Shown here one piece after another: positions 9,979 through 19,295 of a DNA stretch of 44,568 nucleotides. Source of the stretch: Polyangiaceae bacterium (lineage in GTDB: Bacteria > Myxococcota_A > Polyangia > Polyangiales > Polyangiaceae); assembly GCA_022842465.1 (NCBI GenBank), contig JALHPN010000052.1:1-44568 (forward strand), in the 5' to 3' direction. How positions within the stretch are numbered: the stretch's first letter is position 1; the number at the start of each line of letters is the position of its first letter. The notes under the pieces are model-generated. The model did not search any database and was not told the DNA's origin. It was given only the letters and a program-made list of their open reading frames with translations. The translations under genes and the position numbers were made by a program.

Positions 9979-11625
9979 ATGGCCGGCGTCGACGTGCCCC
10001 CTGAACTCCCGGAGCCCCGGGAGCCGCCGCCCGAGCAGGGCGAGGAGCGCGGTCCGTCGACGCCGCGGTCGCCGCGCGTGCGTCTCGACTTCACGCAGGC
10101 GCCGCGACCTCTCGCGTCGGTCATCCGCCCCGAGTCGCCCGACCTCGGCCGGCGCGTGGCGCTCGCCGGGATGGCGTCGCTCGTCGTCCTCGGCATCGGA
10201 CTCATCGTCGGATCGTCGGGGAGCGGCGCGCCGCCCGTCTCGGCTGCCAGCCCGACCGCCTCCGCGCCGACGCCCCTCGCGCTCACGTCGGCGGTCGCGC
10301 CGGCAGTCGTCGCGTCGGGCAACCCCCTCGCCGACGTCGACGCGGGGGCGCCGTCCGTCGTCTCCGCCCCTCAGGTCCAGCGACCGCCGCCGGTCTGGCG
10401 CGTCAGCACGCTCTCCACCGATCCGGCCGTCGAGATCCTGGAGGGCGCGTTCGGGAAGGGACCGTTCGACGCCGTCCTCGCGAAAGCGGGCCTCGCCGCG
10501 CGTGAGGTGAAGCGCGTCGGCGCCGCGTTCGAGGGGATCCGGCGGGCCGGGCGCGGGCTCGATCCGAAGGACACGTTCGTGCTCGCGCGCGATCGCGCGA
10601 AGGGAACGCTCCTCGCGTTCGAGCTCGTCGCGTCGCCGGTCGACGTCTGGCAGATCCGCGCCGACGAGGACGCGAAGCCGGACGCCAAGCTCGTCGCGAA
10701 GAAGCTCACGCTGTTCGTCGAGCAGCGACCGCTCACGGCCGCCCTCGCGGTCACGCACGATCTCGCGAAGGCGGTCCAAGCCGCAGGTCTCCACGACGAC
10801 GTCCTCCACGCCGTCGACGACGCGCTCGAAGGTCGGGACGACGCGCTCCAGGTCCACCCAGGGGTCCGCCTGCGGCTCCTCGGCCACGAGGAGATCGTGG
10901 AGGGGGCCTACGCGCGCACGCGGCTCGAGGCGCTCGAGATCGTTCCGCGCACCGGGACGGGCAACCCGCTCCGTGTCTACTGGTACGAGCGTGATCCCGA
11001 GGCGCCCGGCAAGCGGCGTGCGCCGGCGGCTGGCTTCTACGACGCGAAGGCGCAGCAGCCCTTCCGCGGCGCGTTCCGGTCGCCGCTCCCGCAAGCGCGC
11101 ATCACGTCGCGCTTCAACCCGAAGCGCCTCCATCCCGTCCTCAAGGTCGTGATGCCCCACAACGGCATCGACTACGGCGCGGGCACGGGGACTCCGGTGT
11201 ACGCGAGCGGTGCCGGGACGGTGATCCTCGCGGGTCAGAACGGACCTTGCGGGAACATGGTGGAGATCGAGCACCAGGGCGGGCTGCACACCGCGTACTG
11301 CCACCTCTCGAAGTTCGCCGCCGGTCTCCACTCCGGCCAACACGTCGAGCCGCGTCAGCTCGTCGGCTACGTCGGCGCGACGGGGCGCGCGACGGGGCCG
11401 CACCTCCACTTCGCCGTGAAGCGCGGGACGATCTTCGTCGATCCGCTCTCGCTGAAGATGGACGGCGTGCGCGTGCTGCCGCCCGTCGACCGCGAGGTGT
11501 TCGTGAAGATCCGCGCGGAGCTCGACGCGAAGCTCGACGGGATCGCGCTACCCGCCGCGCCCGACGCGAAGGACCTGGCCGAGAAGGAACCGAAGGACGA
11601 CGAGGACCTGCACGGCGAGGAGTGA
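9979..11625 (+). CDS. Membrane-anchored M23 (LytM) peptidase
   Basis: 548 residues from the ATG at 9979. A Pro/Glu-rich cytoplasmic head (1-58) is followed by one transmembrane helix (about 59-78), an Ala/Pro linker, a mixed domain (about 145-340, probably LysM/OapA-like) and an M23 endopeptidase domain (about 365-505). Zinc ligands are intact: His394 and Asp398 in MPHNGIDYGAG, and His477 in GPHLHFAV, with catalytic His in the AYCHLSKF region. A functional murein endopeptidase acting in the periplasm is expected. The Glu/Lys-rich tail is unusual but short. Promoter-like TTGCGT-N17-TAAGGA precedes the start. Confidence 0.9.
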   Translation: MAGVDVPPELPEPREPPPEQGEERGPSTPRSPRVRLDFTQAPRPLASVIRPESPDLGRRVALAGMASLVVLGIGLIVGSSGSGAPPVSAASPTASAPTPLALTSAVAPAVVASGNPLADVDAGAPSVVSAPQVQRPPPVWRVSTLSTDPAVEILEGAFGKGPFDAVLAKAGLAAREVKRVGAAFEGIRRAGRGLDPKDTFVLARDRAKGTLLAFELVASPVDVWQIRADEDAKPDAKLVAKKLTLFVEQRPLTAALAVTHDLAKAVQAAGLHDDVLHAVDDALEGRDDALQVHPGVRLRLLGHEEIVEGAYARTRLEALEIVPRTGTGNPLRVYWYERDPEAPGKRRAPAAGFYDAKAQQPFRGAFRSPLPQARITSRFNPKRLHPVLKVVMPHNGIDYGAGTGTPVYASGAGTVILAGQNGPCGNMVEIEHQGGLHTAYCHLSKFAAGLHSGQHVEPRQLVGYVGATGRATGPHLHFAVKRGTIFVDPLSLKMDGVRVLPPVDREVFVKIRAELDAKLDGIALPAAPDAKDLAEKEPKDDEDLHGEE

Positions 11626-11644
11626 GCTCCTCGCCCCGCGGCCC

Positions 11645-13375
11645 TCACTTCGGCCGCCCGTGCCCCGGCCCGAGGATGTCCGGCATCTTCGCGGTCGCGT
11701 CGAACGTGTGCACGTGCGGAGGGTGGTGACACGCGAGGCACGAGTCCGCCTTCGGGCTCGCGATCGGGATCTTGCTCTTCGCCGGATCCTTCGCGTGAAG
11801 GGAGCCGGGGCCGTGACAGACCTCGCACTGGACGTCCTTCAGCGCGTCGACGTGCGTGACGGTGCTGCCCCCCGGCCGGTCGTAGCCCGTGACGTGGCAG
11901 CTCACGCAGTCGAGGTTGAACTCCTTGAACTGCGTCGAGAGCGTCGCGTACGCGTGCGCATGCTGGGTCTTGTCCCAGACCGCGCGCGCGTCCTCGTGGC
12001 ACGTCGAGCAGGCCTCGACGCCCGCGTACGAGGGCTCGCCTGCCGCGGGCTTCTTCGGGACGCGGTCCTTGAACGCGAGCTTGTTCGCCTCGTTCACCTT
12101 CTTGTAGTACGCGCCGATGAGCGTCTTCACGTCGCCGTCGGCGCCGAGCTTGTCGCGCACGTCGCGCATCGTGTAGCGGAAGAAGCTCCCGGTCACGCTC
12201 GGCGTCTGCTTGTCGAGCGTGTCGCGCTCGGCCTCGAGCTTCGCGACGTCCTTGCGACGCGCTTCGATGTCCGTCTTCGCGACCTTGCCGTCGTTCTCCC
12301 AGATCGCGAGCTTCGTGCGGAGCTCGTCGATGCGGCTCGTGAGCTCCTCGCGCTTTCGGATCCCGTCGAGGCCCGTCCCGTCCGCGAACTTCACCGTTGC
12401 GCCGCCGTCCTTCACGTGGAGGTCCAGCACGGCCACGGTCTGGAGGTGGTTGCCCGTCTCGACGACGAGGACATCGCCGATCCGCTCCGCGGGAGGAGCC
12501 TGCGTATTGGCTTCCCCCGCGCCGCCCGGGGAGCCCACGACGACCGCCAGGAGCTCGGGGTAGCTGTCCGCGATGCGCTTGGCCTCGCCACGGCCCACGG
12601 CCGCGAGGGCGACGAGCGCCTGGGCGCCGTCCTTCTTCGCCGCGTCGATCGCGGGGCGGAGGGAGGGAATCGCCTCGCCGGACGTGACTTTCTCGAGCGC
12701 GAGCTTCGCCTTGTCGGGCGCGGCGACGCCGACGAAGCCGATCTTCAGGCCGCCGACGTCCTTCACGATGTGCTTCAGGAAGGCGGGTCCGCCCTCGGCG
12801 GCCACGTTCGCGCCGAGGAGCGCCGCCCCGCTCGCGTCGCGCAGCTTCGCGAGCACCTCCGGCCCGGCGGCGAAGTCGTTGCGGCCCGGCGCCATCGCGA
12901 CGAGGCCGAGCGCCTTCAGCGACGAGGCGATCGTCTCGGCCTTCTGGATCTCCTGCGCCTTCTTGTCGGCGCCGAGCTCCATGTCGAGGAAGAAGAGGGG
13001 GCCGGCGCTGACGACGGCCTGCCCCTTCGGCCTCGCATCCCCTGCAGTCACGAGGGCGCCGAAGTGGTCCATGCCGCCGAGCTGGTCCTTCACGCAACCG
13101 CAGGGCTCGAGGGCGCCGGCGAGATCGCTGAGGAGGAACAGCCGGGCGGTCGGCGGTGTGTCGGTCGCGACGCCGGACCCGGGAGCGCTCGCGCCGCCGT
13201 CCTTCGTGGTCCGGCACCCCTGGCACGCGGAGAGCACGACGAGGCACAGGAGCAACCCGAGGCCCCAGAAGAGGAGGCGAGGCGAAGAGAGGCGGAGACG
13301 TCCCGGCAGCACGGCCAGCACCTTAGCCCAAAGGCGGAGGTGGTGTGGAGGAGCGGAAGCCGCACGTGGCGGCAT
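11645..13375 (-). CDS. Lipoprotein: 5'-nucleotidase-like domain joined to tetraheme cytochrome c
   Basis: 576 residues. A long basic N-region leads to a hydrophobic stretch and lipobox VLSAC (Cys51). Residues about 75-330 resemble the metallophosphatase half of UshA/SoxB-type 5'-nucleotidases (LFLLSDLAGALEPCGCVKDQLGG, MAPGRNDFAAG, LKIGFVGVA), but canonical metal motifs are degenerate. Residues about 335-400 form a charged coiled coil. The C-terminus has four CxxCH haem motifs (Cys456, Cys490, Cys517, Cys546) as in cytochrome c554-like proteins. An exported, lipid-anchored electron carrier or sensor is likely. GTG codons at 13321 and 13309 are alternative starts. Confidence 0.85.
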   Translation of the reverse strand: MPPRAASAPPHHLRLWAKVLAVLPGRLRLSSPRLLFWGLGLLLCLVVLSACQGCRTTKDGGASAPGSGVATDTPPTARLFLLSDLAGALEPCGCVKDQLGGMDHFGALVTAGDARPKGQAVVSAGPLFFLDMELGADKKAQEIQKAETIASSLKALGLVAMAPGRNDFAAGPEVLAKLRDASGAALLGANVAAEGGPAFLKHIVKDVGGLKIGFVGVAAPDKAKLALEKVTSGEAIPSLRPAIDAAKKDGAQALVALAAVGRGEAKRIADSYPELLAVVVGSPGGAGEANTQAPPAERIGDVLVVETGNHLQTVAVLDLHVKDGGATVKFADGTGLDGIRKREELTSRIDELRTKLAIWENDGKVAKTDIEARRKDVAKLEAERDTLDKQTPSVTGSFFRYTMRDVRDKLGADGDVKTLIGAYYKKVNEANKLAFKDRVPKKPAAGEPSYAGVEACSTCHEDARAVWDKTQHAHAYATLSTQFKEFNLDCVSCHVTGYDRPGGSTVTHVDALKDVQCEVCHGPGSLHAKDPAKSKIPIASPKADSCLACHHPPHVHTFDATAKMPDILGPGHGRPK

Positions 13376-13381
13376 GCTTTC

Positions 13382-13410
13382 GTGACATAGCGCTACGAGA
13401 TCGCTAGTCT
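13382..13410 (+). promoter_or_regulatory. Promoter-like element for the Ser/Thr kinase gene
   Basis: GTGACA (13382-13387), a 17-base spacer and TAGTCT (13405-13410) match the sigma-70-type layout well. The kinase reading frame begins 0 or 12 bases after the -10, so the transcript would have almost no leader. The element lies in the 35-base gap between divergent genes and overlaps the upstream region of the cytochrome gene. Confidence 0.5.
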
Positions 13411-13422
13411 TTGCGTCTCGCT

Positions 13423-15570
13423 TTGAACGCTCCTCACCGCTTCGGACCGTTCTGGCTCGACGTGCGTCTCGCCGTCGGGGGCACGGCGGAGGTGTATCTC
13501 GCGCGTCCGGTCGAGGCCGGGGCTGGTCTACCGGAGCGACTCGTCGTGAAGCGCCTCCTCCCGCACTTCGCGCAGGACACCGAGGGCCGCACGATGTTCG
13601 ACCGCGAGGCGCGCCTCCACGCGGCCGTCACGCACGAGAACGTCGTCACCGTCTTCCACGCCGGGCGGAACGAGGACACGGACGAGCCGTACCTCGCGAT
13701 GGAGTACATCGAGGGCGTCGACGGCTACCGCCTCCTCCGGCGCTTGCGGCAGGAGGACGTGCTGCTCCCCGCCTCCGTCTCCGTCTACGTCGCGCGCGAG
13801 GTGCTGCGTGCCCTCGAGAGCGTCCACGGCGCGCGGGACCCGAGCGGCACGTCCCTCGGGATCGTCCATCGGGACGTCAGCCCGTCGAACATCTATCTCG
13901 GCAGCGGCGGCACGGTGAAGCTCGGTGATTTCGGCATCGCGCGCTCGACGACACGGACGACGCTGCGGAGCGAGGCGGGGCACGTCCTCAAGGGAAAGTT
14001 CGCGTACCTCGCGCCCGAGCAAGTCGCCGGCGAGGGGAGCGATCACCGCGCGGACCTCTTCAGCCTCGCGACCGTGCTCGCGGAGATGCTCCTGAACCGC
14101 CCGCTCTTCCCCGGCGGTGGTCAGCTCGCGATCCTCCTCGCGATTCGTGACTGCCGCATCGACGCGCTGGAAGAGGCGAAGCCGCGCCTCCCGCCGGGCC
14201 TCTTCGAGGTCATGCAGCGCGCCCTCTCGCGCGATCCGGGGGCCCGCTACCCGACCGCCACCGACTTCGCGAATGCGCTGGGGCCGTTCGAAGCCGATCC
14301 TCGCCTCGCGGTGAAGGAGATCGCCACGCGCGTGAAGTGGGTGCAGTCTGCATCTTCTACCGACCAGCTCGCCGCCGTGCGGGACAGCGTCAGGAACCTC
14401 CGCGCGGTGAGGCCGGTGGCGCTCGCTGCGCCTCCTCCGGTCCCGAGCCAGGACGCGTCGAACCGGCGGGCGACGCCCGCATCACCCGCCGTGTCCCAAG
14501 TGCCGCCGGGGCCGCGGCCCTCGCGACCGCCGCCGCCGCGCGCCGTCGCCGACGTCGTCCCTGCCGCGACGCCCGCTCCCGCAGCGGACGACGGAGCGAA
14601 GACCGAGAGGTACGAGGTCGTTCCGTCTTACGTGATCACGCAAGCCGGCGCGCGACTCGGCCCCTGGACCTTCGCGCGGCTGATGGAGGCGCTCGCGACG
14701 GGGCAGATCGCCCGAGGCGACAAGCTCGACTTCGTCGGTCGCGGTTTCAAGCTCGTCGAGGAGATCGAGGAGCTCGCGCGCTTCTTCCCGGCGCAGACCG
14801 CCACGACGAACCAGCTGACGGGCCCGGGCCAGCCGGACTTCTGCGACCAGGTCGCGCCGACGTCGATCCTCCAGACGCTGATGCGCGTCCTCGGGCAGCG
14901 CGAGACGGGCGTGCTCTTCGCGGAGCGCGCGGAGGCGACCGTGAAGGGCGGGCGGAAGGAGCTCTACTTCGTCGCCGGCAAGCTCCATCACGTCGCGTCG
15001 AGCAACGCCAGCGAGCTCCTCGGCGAGTACCTCGTCCGCCGAGGGAAGCTCGAGCGAGAGGAGCTCGATCTCGCGCTGGCCGTCCTCCCTCGCTACGGCG
15101 GGAGGATGGGCGACACGCTGATCTCGATGGGTCTCGTCGGTCCCGTCGACATCTTCCGTGCGATCCGTGACCAAGGGCGCGACCGCGTGGCCGACCTCTT
15201 CTCGTGGAAGGGCGGCACGCTCAGCTTCTATCGCGGTCAGGCCGCGCCGCACGTCGAGTTCCCGCTCGACCTCGAGCTCCCCGGGCTCATGCTCGCGGGC
15301 CTCGAGGCGGCGCAGCCAGGCGACGAACCTCTCCAGGCCATGCTCCCGAGCATGGACAAGGTCCTTCGTCCGGGCACGGGGACCGACGAGCTCTTCACCC
15401 TCGACGGGGTCGTCTGGCCGCCGCCGATCGAGCGCGTGCGGCAGCTCGCGGACGCGCCGCGGACGCTGAAGTCGCTCGTCGGCGAGGCGACCTCGGCCGG
15501 CAACGACGTGAACGACGTCCTCCGCGCCGTCCAGATTCTCGTCGCGGCGCACTTGATCGTGCTCGGGTGA
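13423..15570 (+). CDS. Ser/Thr protein kinase with GYF-like and DUF4388 domains
   Basis: About 715 residues from a TTG at 13423; a TTG at 13411 is possible but directly abuts a -10-like TAGTCT. The kinase domain (about 8-290) has VGGTAEVYLA, the ATP-anchoring Lys in VVKRLLP, catalytic HRDVSPSN (the myxobacterial form of HRDLKPEN) and DFGIA. A Pro/Ala linker follows. A GYF_2-like segment (about 402-450; ARLGPWTFARLMEAL) precedes a DUF4388 domain (about 465-640; SILQTLMRVLGQRETGVLF), which resembles PatA-type regions. There is no transmembrane helix. It is probably a cytoplasmic signalling kinase; its targets are unknown. Confidence 0.92.
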   Translation: MNAPHRFGPFWLDVRLAVGGTAEVYLARPVEAGAGLPERLVVKRLLPHFAQDTEGRTMFDREARLHAAVTHENVVTVFHAGRNEDTDEPYLAMEYIEGVDGYRLLRRLRQEDVLLPASVSVYVAREVLRALESVHGARDPSGTSLGIVHRDVSPSNIYLGSGGTVKLGDFGIARSTTRTTLRSEAGHVLKGKFAYLAPEQVAGEGSDHRADLFSLATVLAEMLLNRPLFPGGGQLAILLAIRDCRIDALEEAKPRLPPGLFEVMQRALSRDPGARYPTATDFANALGPFEADPRLAVKEIATRVKWVQSASSTDQLAAVRDSVRNLRAVRPVALAAPPPVPSQDASNRRATPASPAVSQVPPGPRPSRPPPPRAVADVVPAATPAPAADDGAKTERYEVVPSYVITQAGARLGPWTFARLMEALATGQIARGDKLDFVGRGFKLVEEIEELARFFPAQTATTNQLTGPGQPDFCDQVAPTSILQTLMRVLGQRETGVLFAERAEATVKGGRKELYFVAGKLHHVASSNASELLGEYLVRRGKLEREELDLALAVLPRYGGRMGDTLISMGLVGPVDIFRAIRDQGRDRVADLFSWKGGTLSFYRGQAAPHVEFPLDLELPGLMLAGLEAAQPGDEPLQAMLPSMDKVLRPGTGTDELFTLDGVVWPPPIERVRQLADAPRTLKSLVGEATSAGNDVNDVLRAVQILVAAHLIVLG

Positions 15571-15583
15571 CGTACGTTCTCCT

Positions 15584-17062
15584 TCAGCGTCCGCCGCCGG
15601 CTGCGGCGCCGCCCGTGAAGGGCAGGATGGTCTTCAGGTCGTCGTCCGTGAACCGGAGCTGGAGGCCGAGGAAGTAGTCGCGGCGGTTCGCGAGGAACAA
15701 GTGATCGACGCCGCCGATGAGCCACAGGCGTCGCAAGAACTCGTAGCCGACCCAGAGTCGGTAGCGAGGGCGGATTTCCTCGCCGAAGCCGAAGAGGTCC
15801 TGGACGATCTCGAAGCGGTTCCGGAGGAGGTGCGTGTCGAGGCCGAGGCCGCCGGTCGACTCCTTGATGCCGAAGCGGCCGGTGAACGGGCCGATGCGGC
15901 GCGCGAACTGGATCGTGAAGCGGAACGCGTCGGTCGTCGACGTCGTCACCGTCCGGTACTGCGCCGGGTCGTTCGGGTTCGTCGTCTGGACGTCCGTCTG
16001 CGTGAAGCTCGTCTTGCCGCGCGGATCGTTGATGAGCTCGATGAGGTAGTACTTGTCCTCGCGCGGCTGGAGGCGGAGCTCGACGTAGCTCTTGATCGTG
16101 TTCGCGAGGAAGTTGTAGTCGGAGCGGAGGCCAACGACCGTCTGGAGCCGCCGGAGGCTGTCGACGTAGTCGTTCACGCCCTCGGCGACGCCCTGCACCT
16201 CGTTGATGAGCGCCTCGTCCTTCGTGAGGCGGCCGACGGTGCCCTCCCCGCGATCGATGCGCCCCGCGACGCTGTCGATGTGACCGAGCGCGCTCTCGAG
16301 GCTCTGCGAGGCGCGGTTCACGCGCTCGACGGTGTCGCGGAGCTCGCCGTTCTTGCCGTCCTTGCCGCCCTGCGCGGCGAGGAGCTGCTTCACGTCCTCC
16401 GTGATGACGCGCACGTTGACGAGGATCTTGTTGATCTCGGGCTCGTTCACGGACGTGATGCGGTCGACGTTGCGCAGCGTCTCGTTGATGACGGTGCGGT
16501 TCTCCCGGACGGTGAGGTTGATCGCCTCCGTCGCCTCGGCGAGGTTCTTCAACGTCGAGCGGAGGTTGTTGCCGCCCTCCTCGCTGCCGATCGACCCGGC
16601 GAGCTGCTGCGCGACCTTCTCGACGAGATCCGCGATGCGCCCGACGACCTCCTTGATGTCGTCGACGGAGCGCGCCTCCGGCATCGTCTCGACCTCGTCG
16701 CCGTCCTTCTTCAGCGGCTCGTGCGTGCCCTGGGTGAGGATGATGACGTTCTCGCCGAGGAGCGACGCGGCGCGGACGCCGAGCCGCGCGTCCTCGTAGA
16801 GCTTCACGTCCTTGCCGATCTTCACGTCGACGCGGGCGCGGCCGCCTTCGAGGCTGATCCGCTCGATGGTCCCGACGGGGATGCCGGCGATCGCGACGCG
16901 GGAGTGGGTGGCGATCCCGGTCGCGTCCTTCAGGTAGGCGTGGACGACGTACCCGCCGCCGCCGCCGACCTGTCTGTCGACGGTCCGGAAGACGAGGTAC
17001 CCCGCGCCCGCCGTGACGACGACGAACAGGCCGATCTTGGCCGCCTGGGACACCTTCGCCAT
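15584..17062 (-). CDS. MCE (MlaD-type) lipid transport protein with a long C-terminal domain
   Basis: 492 residues. One N-terminal transmembrane helix (about 8-25: IGLFVVVTAGAGYLVF) is followed by an MCE/MlaD domain (about 36-120; VVHAYLKDATGIATHSRVAIAGIPVGTI in pattern). Then comes a long helical region with heptads (about 130-310; VVGRIADLVEKVAQQL, ENRTVINETLRNVDRI). The last 170 residues are beta-rich with alternating aromatic strands (YNFLANTIKSYVELRL, FRFTIQFARRIG, YFLGLQLRF). This C-terminus resembles an outer-membrane or barrel-like module. MCE proteins form lipid-carrying rings. No MlaE/MlaF genes are adjacent. A MATE gene lies 67 bases upstream on the same strand. Confidence 0.88.
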   Translation of the reverse strand: MAKVSQAAKIGLFVVVTAGAGYLVFRTVDRQVGGGGGYVVHAYLKDATGIATHSRVAIAGIPVGTIERISLEGGRARVDVKIGKDVKLYEDARLGVRAASLLGENVIILTQGTHEPLKKDGDEVETMPEARSVDDIKEVVGRIADLVEKVAQQLAGSIGSEEGGNNLRSTLKNLAEATEAINLTVRENRTVINETLRNVDRITSVNEPEINKILVNVRVITEDVKQLLAAQGGKDGKNGELRDTVERVNRASQSLESALGHIDSVAGRIDRGEGTVGRLTKDEALINEVQGVAEGVNDYVDSLRRLQTVVGLRSDYNFLANTIKSYVELRLQPREDKYYLIELINDPRGKTSFTQTDVQTTNPNDPAQYRTVTTSTTDAFRFTIQFARRIGPFTGRFGIKESTGGLGLDTHLLRNRFEIVQDLFGFGEEIRPRYRLWVGYEFLRRLWLIGGVDHLFLANRRDYFLGLQLRFTDDDLKTILPFTGGAAAGGGR

Positions 17063-17129
17063 TTCGTGCCGCGGAGGTTAGACCAGAAAGCGCCCCGGTT
17101 CATCGGGAAAGCAGGGGTTCAGGCGGCCT

Positions 17130-18587
17130 TCAGGCGCTGAGATGCGCCGCGTCCATCCAGCGTCCGCGGGCGTAGACGAGCGCGTAGGTGACCGCGCTCA
17201 CGACGTTCGTCGCCGCGACGCAGCGGAAGAGCGCGGGGAGCGTCCCCCCGAGGACGCCGAGCGTCACGAGGCAGAGCGGGACCTGGACGAGGAGGACCAC
17301 GAACGCGTCGATCCCGAAGGTCGTCTTCGTCGCGCCCGCGCCTGCCATCGCGTTGCCCAGGACGATCCCGATGCCGACGCCGACGTAGGACGGCGCGACG
17401 ACCCGGAGGTACTGGAGGGCGATCGCGACCGGCCCCGGCTCGTCGTCGAACACCCGGAGGATCGCCTCGCCGTAGGCGAAGACGAGGAGGACGAGGATCA
17501 CGTTCGTCGCCGTGTCGTAGGCGGCCGTGATCCAGCCCGTGCTGCGGGCGCGCGCCTCGAGCTTCGCGCCGAGGTTCTGCCCCACGAACGTCTGAGCGGC
17601 GTTGCCCCAGCCCATCGCGACGAAGAGGGCCATGGTGTCGAGACGGAAGACGAGGCCCATCGCCGTCGTCGCCGTCTGGTCCGCCTCGGTCGTGAAGAAC
17701 CGCGCCACGAGGGAGTTCACGAGGAGCATCGACGAGATGCGGAGGAAGAACTGCGCCGACGACGGCCAGGCGATGCGGACGATCTTGGCGAGCTCTTCGC
17801 GATCCGGCGCGCGCGCTCCCTTCGGCGGGAACACGTCGAAGCGCCGAGCGAGGACGATCACGTTCGGGACGAGCACGAGCGAGCGCGCGATGACCGTCGC
17901 CCACGCCGCGCCCATCATCCCCATCCGCGGGATGTGGAGCGCCCGCGCGATGGGGGCACCCCACCCGAGGATCGCCGGCGCAGGGCCGTCGCCGAAGACG
18001 AGGACGACGGCCAAGAGCATGTTCAGCGCGTTCCCGAGGACGAGGAGCGCGACTGGCGTCTTCGCCGAGCCGAGCGCGCGCTGCACCGACGTGAGCTGGA
18101 GGAGGAAGAAGATCGTGAACGAGCCGCCGACGACGACGCGGAGGTACTCGGTCGCGACGTCGGCGACCGCCCCCTTCGCGCCGATGACGTCGTGCACCAG
18201 GAAGCCGGCGCCGAGCCCGCCGACGACGCCGAGGACCACCGAGAGCGCGAGGACGACGATCATCGACTGCCACGCGGCGCGCTGCACGCCGGCGTGGTCG
18301 CCCGCGCCCTTCCGCTGCGCGAGGATCGCCCCCGTCGCCGTCGAGACGCCGAAGCTGATGATGGTGCCGAGGGCCGCGACCTGATCGCAGATGCCGATCG
18401 CGCCGACGGCGGCGCCGACCTCGCTCGCGGGGAGCCGGGCGATGAGCCAGGCGTCGACGAGGTTGAAGAGCGTCTGGAGCGCCATGCCCACGGCAAGGGG
18501 TGTGCCGAAGCGACCTATTTCCAGCACGAGACGGCCGTGCAGGATGCGGCTCGTCTGGGCGGCGCTGGGCGTGACCGTGGCGGCCAT
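17130..18587 (-). CDS. MATE family efflux transporter
   Basis: 485 residues from the ATG at 18587 (MAATVTPS), preferred to an upstream frame extension rich in Arg/Pro. About twelve hydrophobic helices arranged as two halves fit the MATE fold. Typical signatures are GTPLAVGMALQTLFNLVDAWLIARLPASEVGAAV near the start, the second-half equivalent WPSSAQFFLRISSMLLVNSLV, and MGWGNAAQTFVGQNLGAK. Family members exchange cationic drugs or metabolites for Na+ or H+. Substrate cannot be predicted. The gene reads into the MCE gene 67 bases downstream and diverges from the lipoprotein gene at 18675. Confidence 0.92.
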   Translation of the reverse strand: MAATVTPSAAQTSRILHGRLVLEIGRFGTPLAVGMALQTLFNLVDAWLIARLPASEVGAAVGAIGICDQVAALGTIISFGVSTATGAILAQRKGAGDHAGVQRAAWQSMIVVLALSVVLGVVGGLGAGFLVHDVIGAKGAVADVATEYLRVVVGGSFTIFFLLQLTSVQRALGSAKTPVALLVLGNALNMLLAVVLVFGDGPAPAILGWGAPIARALHIPRMGMMGAAWATVIARSLVLVPNVIVLARRFDVFPPKGARAPDREELAKIVRIAWPSSAQFFLRISSMLLVNSLVARFFTTEADQTATTAMGLVFRLDTMALFVAMGWGNAAQTFVGQNLGAKLEARARSTGWITAAYDTATNVILVLLVFAYGEAILRVFDDEPGPVAIALQYLRVVAPSYVGVGIGIVLGNAMAGAGATKTTFGIDAFVVLLVQVPLCLVTLGVLGGTLPALFRCVAATNVVSAVTYALVYARGRWMDAAHLSA

Positions 18588-18674
18588 GGGTCGCGGCGTT
18601 CTGGCAGGTCTCGGTCGGCGCGTCAAAGTCGTCCCTCGCGTGAATCTCCCGCCAGGAGCCCCGTCTGAAGGGCG

Positions 18675-19292
18675 ATGTCACCTCTCGCCCGCGCGCTCCC
18701 CGTCCTTTCGCTCGTCACCTTGGCTTCCTTCGCTTCTCTCGCGTGCACCGCCGAGACCTCGGCGCCCGAGGCCCCCCCGGCTGCGACGGAGTCGACGCCG
18801 GCCACCCCGGCGGAAGGGGAGACCGACGAGAGCTCGCCGACACCGTCGGCCCCCGCGACGCCGGAGGCCCCGAAGGATCTCGCGCAGGTCGTCTTCTCGG
18901 GGGCCTTCACGTCGGTGGACGTGCAGTACGGCCGCGCCGGCAAGTTCATCGTCCTCGACATGAAGGGCGAGAGCGGTCGCCTCACGAGCTCGGATCCGTC
19001 CGTCGGCCCGGCGCTCGTCACGACGGTCACGGACTCGACGACCTACGAGCTCCTCTTCCCCGAGCTCGGCGCGTGTGACGCTCCGCCGAAGCTCACGTTC
19101 GAGGGCGCGACGATCAAGGTCGCCCTCTCGCGCGGCGGCGAGCCGAACGGCACGATCTCCGGTTGCCACTTCCTCGCCCGTTACGTCGACGCGCCGGACG
19201 GGGGCTTCCAGGCGCGCCTCGAGAACGTCGTCCTCCGGGACGGACGCAAGGTGAAGGAGCTCTTGATCGATCTGAAAGGCCCGCCGTCCTGA
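18675..19292 (+). CDS. Putative lipoprotein
   Basis: 205 residues from an ATG preceded by AAGGG. A lipoprotein signal ends in lipobox ASLAC (Cys24). Residues 25-70 are a low-complexity Ala/Pro/Glu/Thr/Ser linker, typical of a tether. The remaining 135 residues are beta-rich (VVFSGAFTSVDVQYGRAGKFIVLDM; RLENVVLRDGRKVKELLIDL) with two Cys (GACDAPP, SGCHFLA) that may form a disulfide. I do not recognise the family. Its stop lies 3 bases from the convergent stop of the next gene, so transcripts collide. Confidence 0.7.
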   Translation: MSPLARALPVLSLVTLASFASLACTAETSAPEAPPAATESTPATPAEGETDESSPTPSAPATPEAPKDLAQVVFSGAFTSVDVQYGRAGKFIVLDMKGESGRLTSSDPSVGPALVTTVTDSTTYELLFPELGACDAPPKLTFEGATIKVALSRGGEPNGTISGCHFLARYVDAPDGGFQARLENVVLRDGRKVKELLIDLKGPPS

Positions 19293-19295
19293 CGA

